Positions 7,224 to 16,510 of a stretch of DNA of 62,245 nt are shown here, one piece after another. Position 1 is the stretch's first letter, and each line of letters begins with the position of its first letter. Both the position numbers and the translations under genes were made by a program. This DNA is from JAFGMQ01 sp036733345. GTDB lineage: Bacteria > Desulfobacterota > DSM-4660 > Desulfatiglandales > Desulfatiglandaceae. The stretch is taken from the NCBI GenBank assembly GCA_036733345.1, contig DAINAR010000015.1:1-62245 (forward strand). Reading direction: 5' to 3'. Under the pieces are notes generated by a model, which was given only the letters and a program-made list of their open reading frames with translations, ran no database searches and was not told where the DNA came from.

Positions 7224-9668
7224 ATGCAGGGTAAGAAAATAATGGGATTTTTAAAAAAGAGCCGATTTTACAGAAAAAAAGACAGGGATTCTCTGTCAGG
7301 AAGCAAGAATATAATCCGTAATTTCAACTGGTTTGGGGTAGAGGGTGAAAGATGGATTATATTATTAGGACTCAGCCTGATTATATCAATCCTTTTATTT
7401 CCAAACATCCTGACACAACCCAGAATTTATGAGGTTGGAGATGTAGCGGATCATGCCATCAAGGCCAGCAGGGAATTTCTTGTTGAAAATAAGGATCTTA
7501 CTGAGAAGAACAGAGAAGAAACTGTCAGGGAGGTACTTTCTGTTTATGACTTTGATCCAAGTGCCACTAATCTTATTCCCAGGATAAAGGAGGCTTTTGC
7601 AGTCCGGACAGAATTGGGAAAGCCAGCCCTTGAAAGCGAAAATTCCCCCAAAGCAGATGAAAGAATAATTGATTCCATTAAGAAGACTTTTTTTGAAAAT
7701 CTTGATATTGCTGCCGATGATAAAACCTTTGATAAACTTGTTAAAAGTGGCTTTCCGGAGGAAGTGGAAAATGCGATAGTTAATCTGGTCTCTCCGGTTA
7801 TTAGAAACGGAATTGTGAGTAACAAAACTATGCTCATGAACGAGAGCGGCAAGGGCATAATCCTTCATAATATAAATACGGAAAATGAGGTTGAGGTTAC
7901 AGACCTGGATCATTTTTATGATATTAAAGCTGCTGATAAATATTTAAATGGGCAAATGAATTCAGTGAAAGGCGATATGCCTTCGGCGGATTTAGCTGAA
8001 ATTTCAATCAAACTGGCTATTGCCCTGATTAAACCAAATGTCACATTCAATAAACGGGAGACTGAATTAAGAAAGGACCTTGCGAGGAAATCTGTTAAAC
8101 CCTTTTATTTTGTGGTAAAAAAGGGTGAGATGCTGGTAAGAGAAGGGGAAAGAATTACACCAGAGCATCTCCTTAAGCTGTCAGAGCAGTACAAGTTCCT
8201 CAAACAAAGGGAAATGATAAGCCGTGCTCCAGGCATGGCAGTTTTGATCGGAATAATGCTGTCAGCAATGTATGTTGTAGGGCTGATGAGTCGTCGATCA
8301 ATTGGGGTCGCTAAAAAAGATTTACTCTTTAATGCATTAACCCTTCTTGTTATATTTCTGGTAATTATTGCATGTAATTTTATTGCCGAAGAAATCGCAC
8401 GAGGATTTCAATTTTTTGCCCCCCGGGCACTTCTGTTTGCTATACCGGTGGCAAGCGGTGCTATGCTTATATCAGTTTTTCAGGGTATGAGAATCGCCGC
8501 CAGCTTCTCTATTATAATTTCTGTTTTAGCATCACTTGTTCTGGATGGACAAACAGAATTCTTTATTTATTTTTTCATTACTTCCCTTGTTGCAGCATTT
8601 GGTGTCAGGAGCTGTAGGGAGAGGGTTGTATTCATTAAGACTGGTCTGAAGGTTGGTGCGTTAGGTATTATACTGGCCATTTCAATAGAGGCCATTTACG
8701 GCTCATTATATAGCCTGGAGGCATTGATTGCCCTGGCGTCGGCATTTGCAGGCGGAATTCTTACGGGAGTTGTAGCTACCGGGATACTACCCCTGGTAGA
8801 AATGTCCTTTGGTTATACAAGTGATATAAAACTTCTTGAGCTTGGTAATCTTGACCAGCCTCTTCTGAGGGAATTTATGATTCAGGCTCCCGGGAGTTAT
8901 CATCATAGTGTTATAGTCAGCAATATGGTTGAAGCTGCCGCAGAGGGTGTTGGTTCAAATCCGCTGCTTGCCAAAGTGGCTGCATATTATCATGACATTG
9001 GAAAACTGAATAAGCCATTATATTTTGTTGAGAATCAGGTGGATCAGGAAAATAAGCATGAAAAACTGGCGCCTTCTATGAGCAGCCTGATTTTATTGTC
9101 TCATGTCAAAGATGGGGTGGAACTTTCCACCAAATACAAACTGGGTAAAGAAATCACTGATATCATCAGACAACATCATGGAACGAATTTAATCAGCTAT
9201 TTTTATGAGAAGGCAAAGGAGCAGGCACAGAAGAAGGATGGCAAGGCAATTCAAGTAAAAGAGGAGGATTTTCGGTATCCCGGGCCAAAGCCACAAACAA
9301 AGGAAGCCGGTCTGATAATGCTGGCAGATGTTGTGGAGGCCGCTTCAAGGACGCTTGTGGACTCAACAGCCTCTCGTATACAGGGCATGGTTCAAAAGAT
9401 AATTAACAAGGTATTTTCTGAGGGCCAGCTCGATGAATGTGAGCTTACCTTAAAGGATCTCAATGAAATTGCCAAGAGCTTCAACAAGACATTGAGCGGC
9501 ATATTTCATCACCGTATTGAATATCCGGAGGCAGTTTCAAAAAGCGTATCGACCAGGAAGGGAAAAAATGGAAATACTGATAACGTATCAAAAGGAGATT
9601 CCAGGGATAAAAAAACGGAGGATAAGGCAAAATCTAAGGAAAGTCTTAAAAGACTTGGCATGTCATAA
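7224..9668 (+). CDS. pgpH: 7TM-HD family membrane phosphohydrolase (PgpH-like)
   Basis: An 814-residue membrane protein. After one N-terminal membrane helix (about 40-60) comes a large extracytoplasmic 7TMR-HDED domain (about 65-330), then a cluster of hydrophobic helices (about 335-520), then a cytoplasmic HD domain with HH near 559-560 and the YHDIGKL metal motif near 589-595. The HIHH-type residues are intact (for example RQHHGTN). Characterised PgpH proteins hydrolyse the second messenger cyclic di-AMP to pApA, but members in non-c-di-AMP bacteria are untested, so the substrate is inferred. No diadenylate cyclase is in the window. The position between phoH-like and ybeY is the usual one. 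The last 33 codons overlap ybeY. Confidence 0.9.
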   Translation: MQGKKIMGFLKKSRFYRKKDRDSLSGSKNIIRNFNWFGVEGERWIILLGLSLIISILLFPNILTQPRIYEVGDVADHAIKASREFLVENKDLTEKNREETVREVLSVYDFDPSATNLIPRIKEAFAVRTELGKPALESENSPKADERIIDSIKKTFFENLDIAADDKTFDKLVKSGFPEEVENAIVNLVSPVIRNGIVSNKTMLMNESGKGIILHNINTENEVEVTDLDHFYDIKAADKYLNGQMNSVKGDMPSADLAEISIKLAIALIKPNVTFNKRETELRKDLARKSVKPFYFVVKKGEMLVREGERITPEHLLKLSEQYKFLKQREMISRAPGMAVLIGIMLSAMYVVGLMSRRSIGVAKKDLLFNALTLLVIFLVIIACNFIAEEIARGFQFFAPRALLFAIPVASGAMLISVFQGMRIAASFSIIISVLASLVLDGQTEFFIYFFITSLVAAFGVRSCRERVVFIKTGLKVGALGIILAISIEAIYGSLYSLEALIALASAFAGGILTGVVATGILPLVEMSFGYTSDIKLLELGNLDQPLLREFMIQAPGSYHHSVIVSNMVEAAAEGVGSNPLLAKVAAYYHDIGKLNKPLYFVENQVDQENKHEKLAPSMSSLILLSHVKDGVELSTKYKLGKEITDIIRQHHGTNLISYFYEKAKEQAQKKDGKAIQVKEEDFRYPGPKPQTKEAGLIMLADVVEAASRTLVDSTASRIQGMVQKIINKVFSEGQLDECELTLKDLNEIAKSFNKTLSGIFHHRIEYPEAVSKSVSTRKGKNGNTDNVSKGDSRDKKTEDKAKSKESLKRLGMS

Positions 9669-10032
9669 CAGAGAATTAAGCATTTTGTTTACCAATGATG
9701 AGCAAATTGCACAGCTAAACGCTCACTATCTCGGGAGAAGGGGTCCTACTAATGTTATGGCTTTCCCGATGGCAAATATATCGGGTGAGGGATTTGATTC
9801 AAGCATGCTCGGAGATGTGGTCATCTCAGTGGATACTGCGTTGCGGGAGTCAAAGGAGTGCAGAGAATCTCTTGAATATACAATAGAGCGGCTGCTCATA
9901 CACGGCATACTGCATCTTTCGGGTTATGATCATGAAGAGTCGGATTTTGAGGCCGATAGAATGGAGAAAGAGGAGAAAAGGTTAATTGCATTGATCGGGG
10001 AGGATTCAGAAAATGGCACGGTTGGCAGTTAA
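9568..10032 (+). CDS. ybeY: Endoribonuclease YbeY, 16S rRNA maturation factor
   Basis: A 154-residue metal-dependent RNase of the UPF0054 family. The zinc motif HGILHLSGYDH lies at about 112-122, with all three His present. In other bacteria YbeY processes the 3' end of 16S rRNA and helps 70S quality control. I chose the ATG at 9568 (MEILITY) over an in-frame ATG at 9517, because GGAAGGG lies at 9556-9562 and the shorter protein matches the family N-terminus. Even so it overlaps the 7TM-HD gene by 101 bp, unusually long for bacteria. Its end overlaps pdxJ by 20 bp. Confidence 0.93.
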   Translation: MEILITYQKEIPGIKKRRIRQNLRKVLKDLACHNRELSILFTNDEQIAQLNAHYLGRRGPTNVMAFPMANISGEGFDSSMLGDVVISVDTALRESKECRESLEYTIERLLIHGILHLSGYDHEESDFEADRMEKEEKRLIALIGEDSENGTVGS

Positions 10033-10732
10033 TATAGACCATGTTGCAACTGTACGAGAGGCAAGAGGAACGAATGAACCTGAGCCTGTGCTTGCCGCAG
10101 GCCTGGCAGAGCTGGCAGGTGCTGAAGGCATCATTTGTCATCTCAGAGAGGACAGGCGTCATATAAATGATCGGGATCTGCAGCTTTTACGCCGAATGGT
10201 AAAGACAAAGCTCAATATGGAAATGGCAGGTGTTGAAGAGATGGTGAAAATCGCCCTTGAAATCAAACCGGATTTAGTTACATTAGTTCCCGAAAAAAGA
10301 AAGGAGCTGACTACAGAGGGCGGCCTTAACGTTATTGCACAGGTTGATTATTACGAAGGCTTAACCAGAACGCTCAAAAATGCTGGAATTAAAGTCAGTT
10401 TTTTTATTGATCCGGATATTCAGCAGGTGAAGGCCGCTCATAAATGTGGTGCTGATATTGTTGAAATTCATACCGGGCAGTATTCAGAAGCCAAGTCCGA
10501 CCTGGAAGCGATTGGTTGCTTTGAGACTGTTTCTACAGCCGTGGATTCTGCAGTTCAATTAAGGCTTGGTGTCAGTGCCGGGCACGGACTGAATTATTTA
10601 AACATAAAGAGATTTAAGGCTCTGCCTCAGATCGATGAATACAGCATCGGGCATTGCATTGTAGCGAGGGCCGTGTTAGTGGGTTTTGAAAAAGCCGTAC
10701 GCGAGATGATTGAACTCGTCAGGGATTTTTAA
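10013..10732 (+). CDS. pdxJ: Pyridoxine 5'-phosphate synthase
   Basis: A 239-residue TIM-barrel enzyme that condenses 1-deoxyxylulose 5-phosphate with 3-amino-2-oxopropyl phosphate to give pyridoxine 5'-phosphate, the last ring-forming step of DXP-dependent vitamin B6 synthesis. The signature NIDHVATVREAR is at 7-18. Catalytic candidates are H43 in CHLRED, E70 in NMEMA and the His of SAGHGLNY near 190. Length is normal. The start lies within ybeY (20-bp overlap) and acpS begins one base after its stop; the pdxJ-acpS pair is widespread in proteobacteria. PLP from this pathway is the cofactor of the phosphorylase encoded at 46973. Confidence 0.96.
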   Translation: MARLAVNIDHVATVREARGTNEPEPVLAAGLAELAGAEGIICHLREDRRHINDRDLQLLRRMVKTKLNMEMAGVEEMVKIALEIKPDLVTLVPEKRKELTTEGGLNVIAQVDYYEGLTRTLKNAGIKVSFFIDPDIQQVKAAHKCGADIVEIHTGQYSEAKSDLEAIGCFETVSTAVDSAVQLRLGVSAGHGLNYLNIKRFKALPQIDEYSIGHCIVARAVLVGFEKAVREMIELVRDF

Positions 10733-10733
10733 G

Positions 10734-11129
10734 ATGATTTACGGGATAGGAGTAGATATTGTCAGAATAAACAGGGTAAAAAGAATAATTCAAAGATGGG
10801 GCGACAGATTTGTCAGCAGGGTATTTACAGCTGCTGAGGCAGAAATTTGCTATAACAGGCCGAATCTCAATTCTGCTTTTGCATTGCGTTTTGCTGCAAA
10901 AGAGGCTTTTTCCAAGGCCATCGGATTAGGTATGAGGAAGGGCATAAAATGGAGGGAAATAGAGGTCTTTAATTACAGTAGCGGTAAACCGGCACTGAGA
11001 TTGTATGGAGTATCCCTTAAAATTTGCCGTCAGGCTAACATAACGGATATTCATCTGAGTCTCTCTGATGAGGGTGAATACTGCATGGCAATGGTAGTTC
11101 TTGAAAAAGGCACTGATCAGGTGGTTTGA
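10734..11129 (+). CDS. acpS: Holo-[acyl-carrier-protein] synthase
   Basis: A 131-residue phosphopantetheinyl transferase that moves 4'-phosphopantetheine from CoA to apo-ACP. The Mg2+-binding residues are visible as D8 in GIGVDIV and E57 in FAAKEAFSKA, both standard AcpS motifs. I use the ATG at 10734 (MIYGIGVD), one base after the pdxJ stop, with CAGGG upstream; an in-frame start at 10710 would only add residues overlapping pdxJ. Later in the window panC makes pantothenate, precursor of the CoA it uses. Length and context are normal. Confidence 0.95.
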   Translation: MIYGIGVDIVRINRVKRIIQRWGDRFVSRVFTAAEAEICYNRPNLNSAFALRFAAKEAFSKAIGLGMRKGIKWREIEVFNYSSGKPALRLYGVSLKICRQANITDIHLSLSDEGEYCMAMVVLEKGTDQVV

Positions 11130-11292
11130 TTGAAAAGGATAGTCTTTTTCACCTGCAGCAGGTTTGACAGACAGAAATGGCAAAGTTTATGGTGAATGAA
11201 GGAATTTGAATTATATGAAGGTTAAATTAAAGTGAGTAAACAGAGAAACATTCTGACAATTTTAATACCTTTTCGGAAATGGAGTATATGAA

Positions 11293-11742
11293 ATGCTGAT
11301 CGCAAGTGACATTATGACTACCGATGTGACGTGTGTTAAAAAGGAAACCAAATTGAAGGAGTTGGCCGGGATTTTATACAACCGTCATATAAACGGTGTT
11401 CCGGTCATAAACGATGAAGGCGGGTTGATAGGAATAATATGTGAAAGCGACCTGATCCGAAAAAACAAGAAACTCCATATACCAACTGTCGTGGCTATCT
11501 TTGACTGGGTCTTTTATCTTGAAAGCTCAAAAAAATTTGAGAAAGAACTTCAGAGGCTTAATGCAACCACAGTGGAAGATCTTTACACCAGGGAGGTTAT
11601 AACAGTTGATGAGAAGACTCCTGTGGATGAGATTGCGACAATAATGGCCCAGAAAAAAATCTACACAATACCGGTGATTGATGGTAACCGTCTTGTCGGA
11701 ATTATCGGAAAATCGGATTTAATAAGGACGCTAGTACCTTGA
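11293..11742 (+). CDS. Two-CBS-domain protein
   Basis: A 149-residue protein made of a tandem CBS pair (Bateman module): first CBS about 3-60 (ASDIMTTDVTCVKKET, INGVPVINDEGGLIGII) and second about 92-149 (TREVITVDEKTP, IYTIPVIDGNRLVGIIGKSD). The insert between them (about 62-88) carries a Trp/Phe-rich stretch typical of longer stand-alone CBS proteins. Such pairs bind adenine nucleotides and act as energy sensors; the partner is unknown. GGAG lies upstream of the ATG. The stop overlaps the TTG start of tsaE by four bases, so the two are probably translationally coupled. In many relatives an nnrD/nnrE gene occupies this slot; none is seen here. Confidence 0.88.
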   Translation: MLIASDIMTTDVTCVKKETKLKELAGILYNRHINGVPVINDEGGLIGIICESDLIRKNKKLHIPTVVAIFDWVFYLESSKKFEKELQRLNATTVEDLYTREVITVDEKTPVDEIATIMAQKKIYTIPVIDGNRLVGIIGKSDLIRTLVP

Positions 11743-12236
11743 CGGACGGATCTGTTATACATCATTCTGAATCGGATCTTGAGACCATTAATTTGGGGCG
11801 AAAACTGGGAGAAGTCCTGACCCATGGTGATGTGATTGCACTGTCAGGGGAACTTGGAAGCGGAAAAACCTGTTTCACTAAAGGGATCTCCCTTGGTCTT
11901 GGAATTTCTGCGGAAACTGTGATTACAAGTCCATCATTTTCGCTTGTTAATGTCTACGAAGGTCGATGTGTTTTTTATCATATGGATATTTACAGGCTGG
12001 AAAGTCTTTCAGCTTTTTTATCGGCCGGGCTGGATGAGTATTTTTATCAGGGCGCTGTTGTTGTCCTGGAGTGGGCTGATCGGTGGCCTGAGATCCTGCC
12101 TGATTGCAGAGTGGATGTTGTTTTTTCAATTCCATTTTCTTCGTCAGAGCAAGAGCATTTTCGTGATATCGTATTCTCCGCGTGTCATCCGAGAGCGATT
12201 GAAATTTTACAGAATATGGAAAAATCAGGGAAATGA
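11739..12236 (+). CDS. tsaE: tRNA threonylcarbamoyladenosine biosynthesis ATPase TsaE
   Basis: A 165-residue P-loop ATPase. Walker A GELGSGKT is at 37-44, followed by the family motif TSPSFSLVNVYEG and HMDIYRLES. TsaE works with TsaB and TsaD to put the threonylcarbamoyl group on A37 of ANN-decoding tRNAs. The start is TTG at 11739 overlapping the stop of the CBS gene (TTGA). tsaD lies 1.7 kb downstream; tsaB and tsaC are not in the window. Length is normal. Confidence 0.93.
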   Translation: MTDGSVIHHSESDLETINLGRKLGEVLTHGDVIALSGELGSGKTCFTKGISLGLGISAETVITSPSFSLVNVYEGRCVFYHMDIYRLESLSAFLSAGLDEYFYQGAVVVLEWADRWPEILPDCRVDVVFSIPFSSSEQEHFRDIVFSACHPRAIEILQNMEKSGK

Positions 12237-12310
12237 TGTTGATGTTTTGATAAGCCATCAATAGCCCAATCAAATTAATTCAGATATGTGATTAACTTAT
12301 GAGGTAAAAC

Positions 12311-13543
12311 ATGGCATTAGTTGTGCAGAAATATGGGGGCACATCGGTTGGCAGCGTTGAAAAGATCATGGCTGTAGCAAAAAGAGTTATTGAATACCAT
12401 GAGCAGGGAAATCAAATGGTGGTTGTTTTGTCGGCCATGGCGGGTCAGACTGACAGCCTGATTCAACTTGCCCATGATATGAGCGACTCGCCTGATCCAA
12501 GAGAAATGGACGTTATAATGTCTACTGGTGAACAGGTAAGTGTGGGCCTTTTCAGCCTGGCTGTAAAGTCACTTGGTTATAATGCAAGTTCACTCCTGGG
12601 CTTCCAGATTGCCATTAATACGGACAGTCTCTACGGAAAGGCCAGAATTCTGGATATCAGAACTGAACGTATTATGAAAGAACTGGAAAACAACAGGATT
12701 GTTGCAGTGGCCGGTTTTCAGGGCATCGATGATTGCGGGAATATTACCACCCTGGGAAGGGGAGGTTCGGATACAACCGCGGTCGCCCTGGCCGCAGCGC
12801 TTAGGGCCGATGTGTGTGAAATATTTACAGATGTTGATGGGGTTTACACAACGGATCCTAATATTTGTCCAAAGGCCAGAAAACTTGACTCTATATCATA
12901 CGATGAAATGCTTGAGATGGCCAGCCTGGGCGCCAAGGTATTGCATATTCGTTCCGTTGAATTTGCAAAAAAATATAACGTGCCAATACATGTAAGATCA
13001 ACATTTTCTAAAGAAAGGGGTACCATGGTGGTTGCTGAAAATGAGGATATGGAGAAGGTGGTTGTGTCGGGGGTGGCTTATAACAGAAATGAAGCCAGGA
13101 TAACAATTAAAAAAGTTCCTGATCAACCTGGAATCGCCTCAGAAATATTCGAACCTATTTTTGAATCCGGAGTGGTGGTTGACGTTATTGTTCAGAACAC
13201 CAGCGAAGATGGTTTTACTGACCTGACTTTTACAGTGCCAAAACCGGATTTTCAAAACGCCTTTAAACAGGTAAGCGGTATTGCTGAAAAGATCGGGGCT
13301 GAAAAGGTATTGGGAGATGAGGATATTTCAAAAATCTCTGTTATAGGTGTTGGAATGCGCAGCCATGCCGGAGTTGCCCAGAAGATGTTCAAAACCCTGG
13401 CCAAGGAAAACATCAATATTATGATGATAAGCACTTCTGAAATAAAAGTTTCCTGTGTAATTGAAGAAAAGTATACAGAACTTGCTGTTCGTGTGCTCCA
13501 CAAGGCATTCGGTTTGGATGATGAATCGGCAGGAGAGCAATAA
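12311..13543 (+). CDS. lysC: Aspartate kinase
   Basis: A 410-residue aspartokinase catalysing ATP-dependent phosphorylation of aspartate, the first step to lysine, threonine and methionine. The amino acid kinase domain opens with QKYGGTSVGS (6-15) and continues to about 245, with FTDVDGVYTTDP near 172-183. Two ACT domains follow (about 265-335 and 345-405), which in this class bind lysine and/or threonine for feedback inhibition. Size and layout match the monofunctional, ask-alpha type without a homoserine dehydrogenase fusion. GAGGT precedes the ATG. The methionine branch connects to metK downstream. Confidence 0.95.
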   Translation: MALVVQKYGGTSVGSVEKIMAVAKRVIEYHEQGNQMVVVLSAMAGQTDSLIQLAHDMSDSPDPREMDVIMSTGEQVSVGLFSLAVKSLGYNASSLLGFQIAINTDSLYGKARILDIRTERIMKELENNRIVAVAGFQGIDDCGNITTLGRGGSDTTAVALAAALRADVCEIFTDVDGVYTTDPNICPKARKLDSISYDEMLEMASLGAKVLHIRSVEFAKKYNVPIHVRSTFSKERGTMVVAENEDMEKVVVSGVAYNRNEARITIKKVPDQPGIASEIFEPIFESGVVVDVIVQNTSEDGFTDLTFTVPKPDFQNAFKQVSGIAEKIGAEKVLGDEDISKISVIGVGMRSHAGVAQKMFKTLAKENINIMMISTSEIKVSCVIEEKYTELAVRVLHKAFGLDDESAGEQ

Positions 13544-13580
13544 AATCGTTAGTCTTTTTGCTGTTCTCACTGCTTTCTTT

Positions 13581-13732
13581 ATATTACTACGGCGATTAAA
13601 AACATCAATCGTCATGCCGGACTTGATAAGCCTGCCCCGGACTCCGATCCGGGGGCATCCAGTCGAAATCATTGTGGATTCCGGCTTTCACCGGAATGAC
13701 AATATTGACATATATTATTGCCGAATTAATAA
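13581..13732. repeat. MITE-like dispersed repeat, copy 1
   Basis: A roughly 150-bp non-coding element in the lysC-tsaD gap. It starts ATATTACTACGGCGATTAA and ends TATTATTGCCGAATTAATAA, imperfect terminal inverted repeats of each other. The core has palindromes built from GTCATGCCGG...GATCCGGGGGCATCC and GATTCCGGCTTTCACCGG. A second copy with the same ends and core is at 46805-46932 and a half copy begins at 45943. No open frame is carried. The rest of the gap (13733-13934) holds only two weak hairpins near 13830 and 13890. Confidence 0.75.
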
Positions 13733-13934
13733 GACTCATTCTGATGTTTAGGAATCTCCAGTATGGGACCGATTGAAAAGCTGTATTAAATAAACATGTA
13801 TTATGGAAAACCATTTTGTATAATGGTCTCCGGATTGCTCAAGGTGATCCGGGGACTTCTCATTTGCCTGTGGTCTGATTCCCGTGTAAAAAGCCATAAG
13901 GCTTATTGGAAATATTTTAACAATAAAAAGGTCT

Positions 13935-14972
13935 ATGATTATTTTAGGAATAGATACCTCTTGTGATGACACATCGGCCGGTGTGGTCAGGGATGGTATG
14001 TTTGCTTTATCCAATGTTGTACAATCCCAGGTCCGAGTACACGGCCCCCATGGAGGAGTTGTCCCTGAGCTGGCATCCAGGGAGCACCTTAGAAATATTG
14101 TGCCAGTTGTCCGGGAAGCTATTGTAAAGGCAGGAATAGAGATGAACGATCTGGATGCTGTCGCTGTAACTGTCGGGCCTGGACTTGTCGGATCTCTCCT
14201 GGTGGGTCTTTACTATGCCAAGAGTATAGCTTATGTAAACAATATACCTCTGATATCCGTAAATCATCTGGAAGGACATATCCTCTCGGTATTTTTAGAG
14301 GATGAAAAACCTGAATTTCCATTTGCAGCTTTGACGGTATCAGGAGGGCATACCAGTTTGTACCATGTAAAAGGATATGGTCATTATTCCCTTTTAGGTC
14401 AGACACTCGATGATGCGGCCGGAGAGGCCTTTGATAAGGTTGCCAAGATTCTCGGCCTGGGTTATCCGGGAGGGGCTCCCATTGAAAAATTATCATTGAA
14501 CGGGGATATGGATAAGATCAAGTTCCCAAGACCATTTTTATCAAAAGACTCCATGGATTTCAGTTTCAGCGGTCTTAAGACTGCAGTCTCCCTGCATATT
14601 AAAAAATTATACGAAAGCAGCACCGGAATTTCAGAGACGATGCGTGCTGATATAGCGGCATCGTTTCAGGAAGCAGTAATGGATGTGCTTGTTAATAAGT
14701 TGATGAGGGCAAGAGAAAATATCGGTGCAGGATCAGTTGTGCTGGCAGGAGGCGTTGCATGCAATAAAAGGCTGAGAGAAAGATTATTAGAGGCAGTTTC
14801 AGGTGATGGTATTCAAGTATACTATCCTCGTCCTGAATATTGCACAGATAATGGAGCAATGATTGCCGTTGCAGGGTACCATCGCCTTTTAAACGGAGAA
14901 AAAGCTGATTTTTCAATTGATGTCAAATCCAGATTTCCTGTTTCAGAACTAAACAATATTATTTCAGAGTAG
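13935..14972 (+). CDS. tsaD: tRNA N6-adenosine threonylcarbamoyltransferase TsaD
   Basis: A 345-residue ASKHA-fold enzyme of the Kae1/TsaD family that transfers the threonylcarbamoyl group to tRNA A37. The start is ILGIDTSCDDTSAG, and the metal-binding histidines are H111 and H115 in NHLEGH, at the same numbers as in E. coli TsaD. SGGHTSLY and GEAFDKVAK follow as expected, and LAGGVACNKRLRE sits near the C-terminus. AAAGG precedes the ATG. It functions with TsaE encoded upstream. Length is standard. Confidence 0.96.
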   Translation: MIILGIDTSCDDTSAGVVRDGMFALSNVVQSQVRVHGPHGGVVPELASREHLRNIVPVVREAIVKAGIEMNDLDAVAVTVGPGLVGSLLVGLYYAKSIAYVNNIPLISVNHLEGHILSVFLEDEKPEFPFAALTVSGGHTSLYHVKGYGHYSLLGQTLDDAAGEAFDKVAKILGLGYPGGAPIEKLSLNGDMDKIKFPRPFLSKDSMDFSFSGLKTAVSLHIKKLYESSTGISETMRADIAASFQEAVMDVLVNKLMRARENIGAGSVVLAGGVACNKRLRERLLEAVSGDGIQVYYPRPEYCTDNGAMIAVAGYHRLLNGEKADFSIDVKSRFPVSELNNIISE

Positions 14973-14978
14973 AACGGA

Positions 14979-15497
14979 TTGAAATTTCAAAGACAGATCA
15001 AATATTATTTCCTCAGATTTATCCGATTACGAGGCGAGCCTCATGAGCTTGCACTGGGAATAGCATTAGGGATATTCACGGGCATGATGCCAATCATGCC
15101 ATTTCAGATAGCTACCGCTATAATGCTGGCGCTGCTATTCAAGGGAAGCAAGATTACAGCGGCAATAGGCACCTGGATAAGTAATCCTTTTAACTGGTAT
15201 TTTATTTATTTTTGGAATTACAAACTGGGTGCCTTTATATTGGGGTTGCCTGCACAAAGTAAAATATTTTCTTCTGTCATGACCGCTATCAGATCCGGAG
15301 AGGAGCCGATGGTGATTGTGGGGAAAATTGCCGGTGCAGGCGGCGTCAGCATTGCCGCTTTTCTCCTTGGCGGTCTGGTAATGGGGATTGTTGTTTCCAT
15401 TCCAGCTTATTTTCTCTTTTTGAATCTATTCAAGCACATAAGGACATGGAAAAAATCAAGAAAGGAACGCCGCAATTTGCCGTCAGGCGTTCAATGA
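14979..15497 (+). CDS. DUF2062 membrane protein
   Basis: A 172-residue protein with the DUF2062 pattern: a basic N-terminus, GEPHELALGIALGIFTGMMP near 19-38, then hydrophobic segments and TWISNPFNWYFIYFW near 67-81. Three to four membrane helices are likely, with a basic C-terminal tail. The family is uncharacterised; members often sit near cell-envelope or glycosyltransferase genes. The start is TTG at 14979, six bases after the tsaD stop, so it is probably cotranscribed with tsaD and rsmA. Confidence 0.87.
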   Translation: MKFQRQIKYYFLRFIRLRGEPHELALGIALGIFTGMMPIMPFQIATAIMLALLFKGSKITAAIGTWISNPFNWYFIYFWNYKLGAFILGLPAQSKIFSSVMTAIRSGEEPMVIVGKIAGAGGVSIAAFLLGGLVMGIVVSIPAYFLFLNLFKHIRTWKKSRKERRNLPSGVQ

Positions 15498-15564
15498 GAG
15501 TGTATGGTCGGGTTTTTATAATTCTGATATAATGTAGTTTACCGGGTTTGCGGGCTGACTGAAA

Positions 15565-16413
15565 TTGAAAAAAATATCGGACTTCAGACCAAAAAAATGG
15601 CTTGGACAGCATTTTCTGAATGATCCAGGGCTGGTAGAAAAAATAATTTCACTCGCCAGACTGGATGCCACAGATATAGTACTGGAAATAGGCCCCGGCC
15701 TGGGTGCCTTGACATTGCCTCTTGCCCGCTCGGTTGCTCAGGTTATAGCGGTTGAGAAGGATGCAGATTTAGTTGATCTGCTTAAAGAGAAGCTGGCCCG
15801 TGAAGCAATTGTTAATGTTGATGCAGTCAATCAGGACATACTCGCATTTGATCTGGATAAGGTTGCCTCTCTTTGTAATGAAAGATATAAGGTCCTGGGG
15901 AATCTTCCTTACAATATCTCTTCACCTTTGCTGGAAAAACTCATTGAGAACCGAACCATATTGAGCAGGGCTGTGCTCATGTTTCAGCAGGAAGTTGCCA
16001 ACAGATTATGTGCTTCTCCAGGAGGAAAAGCATATGGGGCTTTGACCGTGCTGGTTCGTTATCATGCAACTCCAGCTATTCTTTTTAAAGCCCCGAGGGA
16101 GGTGTTTTACCCTAAACCAAAAGTCGATTCTATGCTTTTAGAGCTTGATTTTGAGCGACCTTACTCAAGGCGTGCGGATGATGAGAAACTTTTTAAAAAA
16201 GTCGTAAAAGCTGCCTTCAGTCACAGGCGCAAAACACTTATAAACTCGCTTAGTATTTTTCATCCTTCATGGGATCGTAAAATTCTTACGGATGCAATGG
16301 ACATGTGTGGGATTGATCCAAAAAGACGAGCTGAAACCCTTGACATGGATGAATTTTTGTACCTGGCCTCGGCACTTTCATTGACAAAAAACAAAGTCGA
16401 TGATAAACACTGA
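15565..16413 (+). CDS. rsmA: 16S rRNA dimethyladenosine transferase (KsgA)
   Basis: A 282-residue SAM-dependent enzyme that dimethylates two adjacent adenosines in the 3'-terminal helix of 16S rRNA. It opens with KKWLGQHFLND, has SAM motif I EIGPGLGALT at 41-50 and the catalytic NLPYNIS near 112-118, and ends with the helical C-terminal domain (FSHRRKTLINSL). The start is TTG at 15565; the Shine-Dalgarno match is weak but the protein start matches homologues. It shares the rRNA maturation theme with ybeY upstream. Confidence 0.95.
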   Translation: MKKISDFRPKKWLGQHFLNDPGLVEKIISLARLDATDIVLEIGPGLGALTLPLARSVAQVIAVEKDADLVDLLKEKLAREAIVNVDAVNQDILAFDLDKVASLCNERYKVLGNLPYNISSPLLEKLIENRTILSRAVLMFQQEVANRLCASPGGKAYGALTVLVRYHATPAILFKAPREVFYPKPKVDSMLLELDFERPYSRRADDEKLFKKVVKAAFSHRRKTLINSLSIFHPSWDRKILTDAMDMCGIDPKRRAETLDMDEFLYLASALSLTKNKVDDKH

Positions 16414-16510
16414 ATCCGGTTCAAGTTTTGCCGTTTTTGACTGAATGAATGGCTGACAGTGAATTAGGAAAAGGTGTATTTTTAATAAGTCTCGTTTTTA
16501 GGATACAGCA

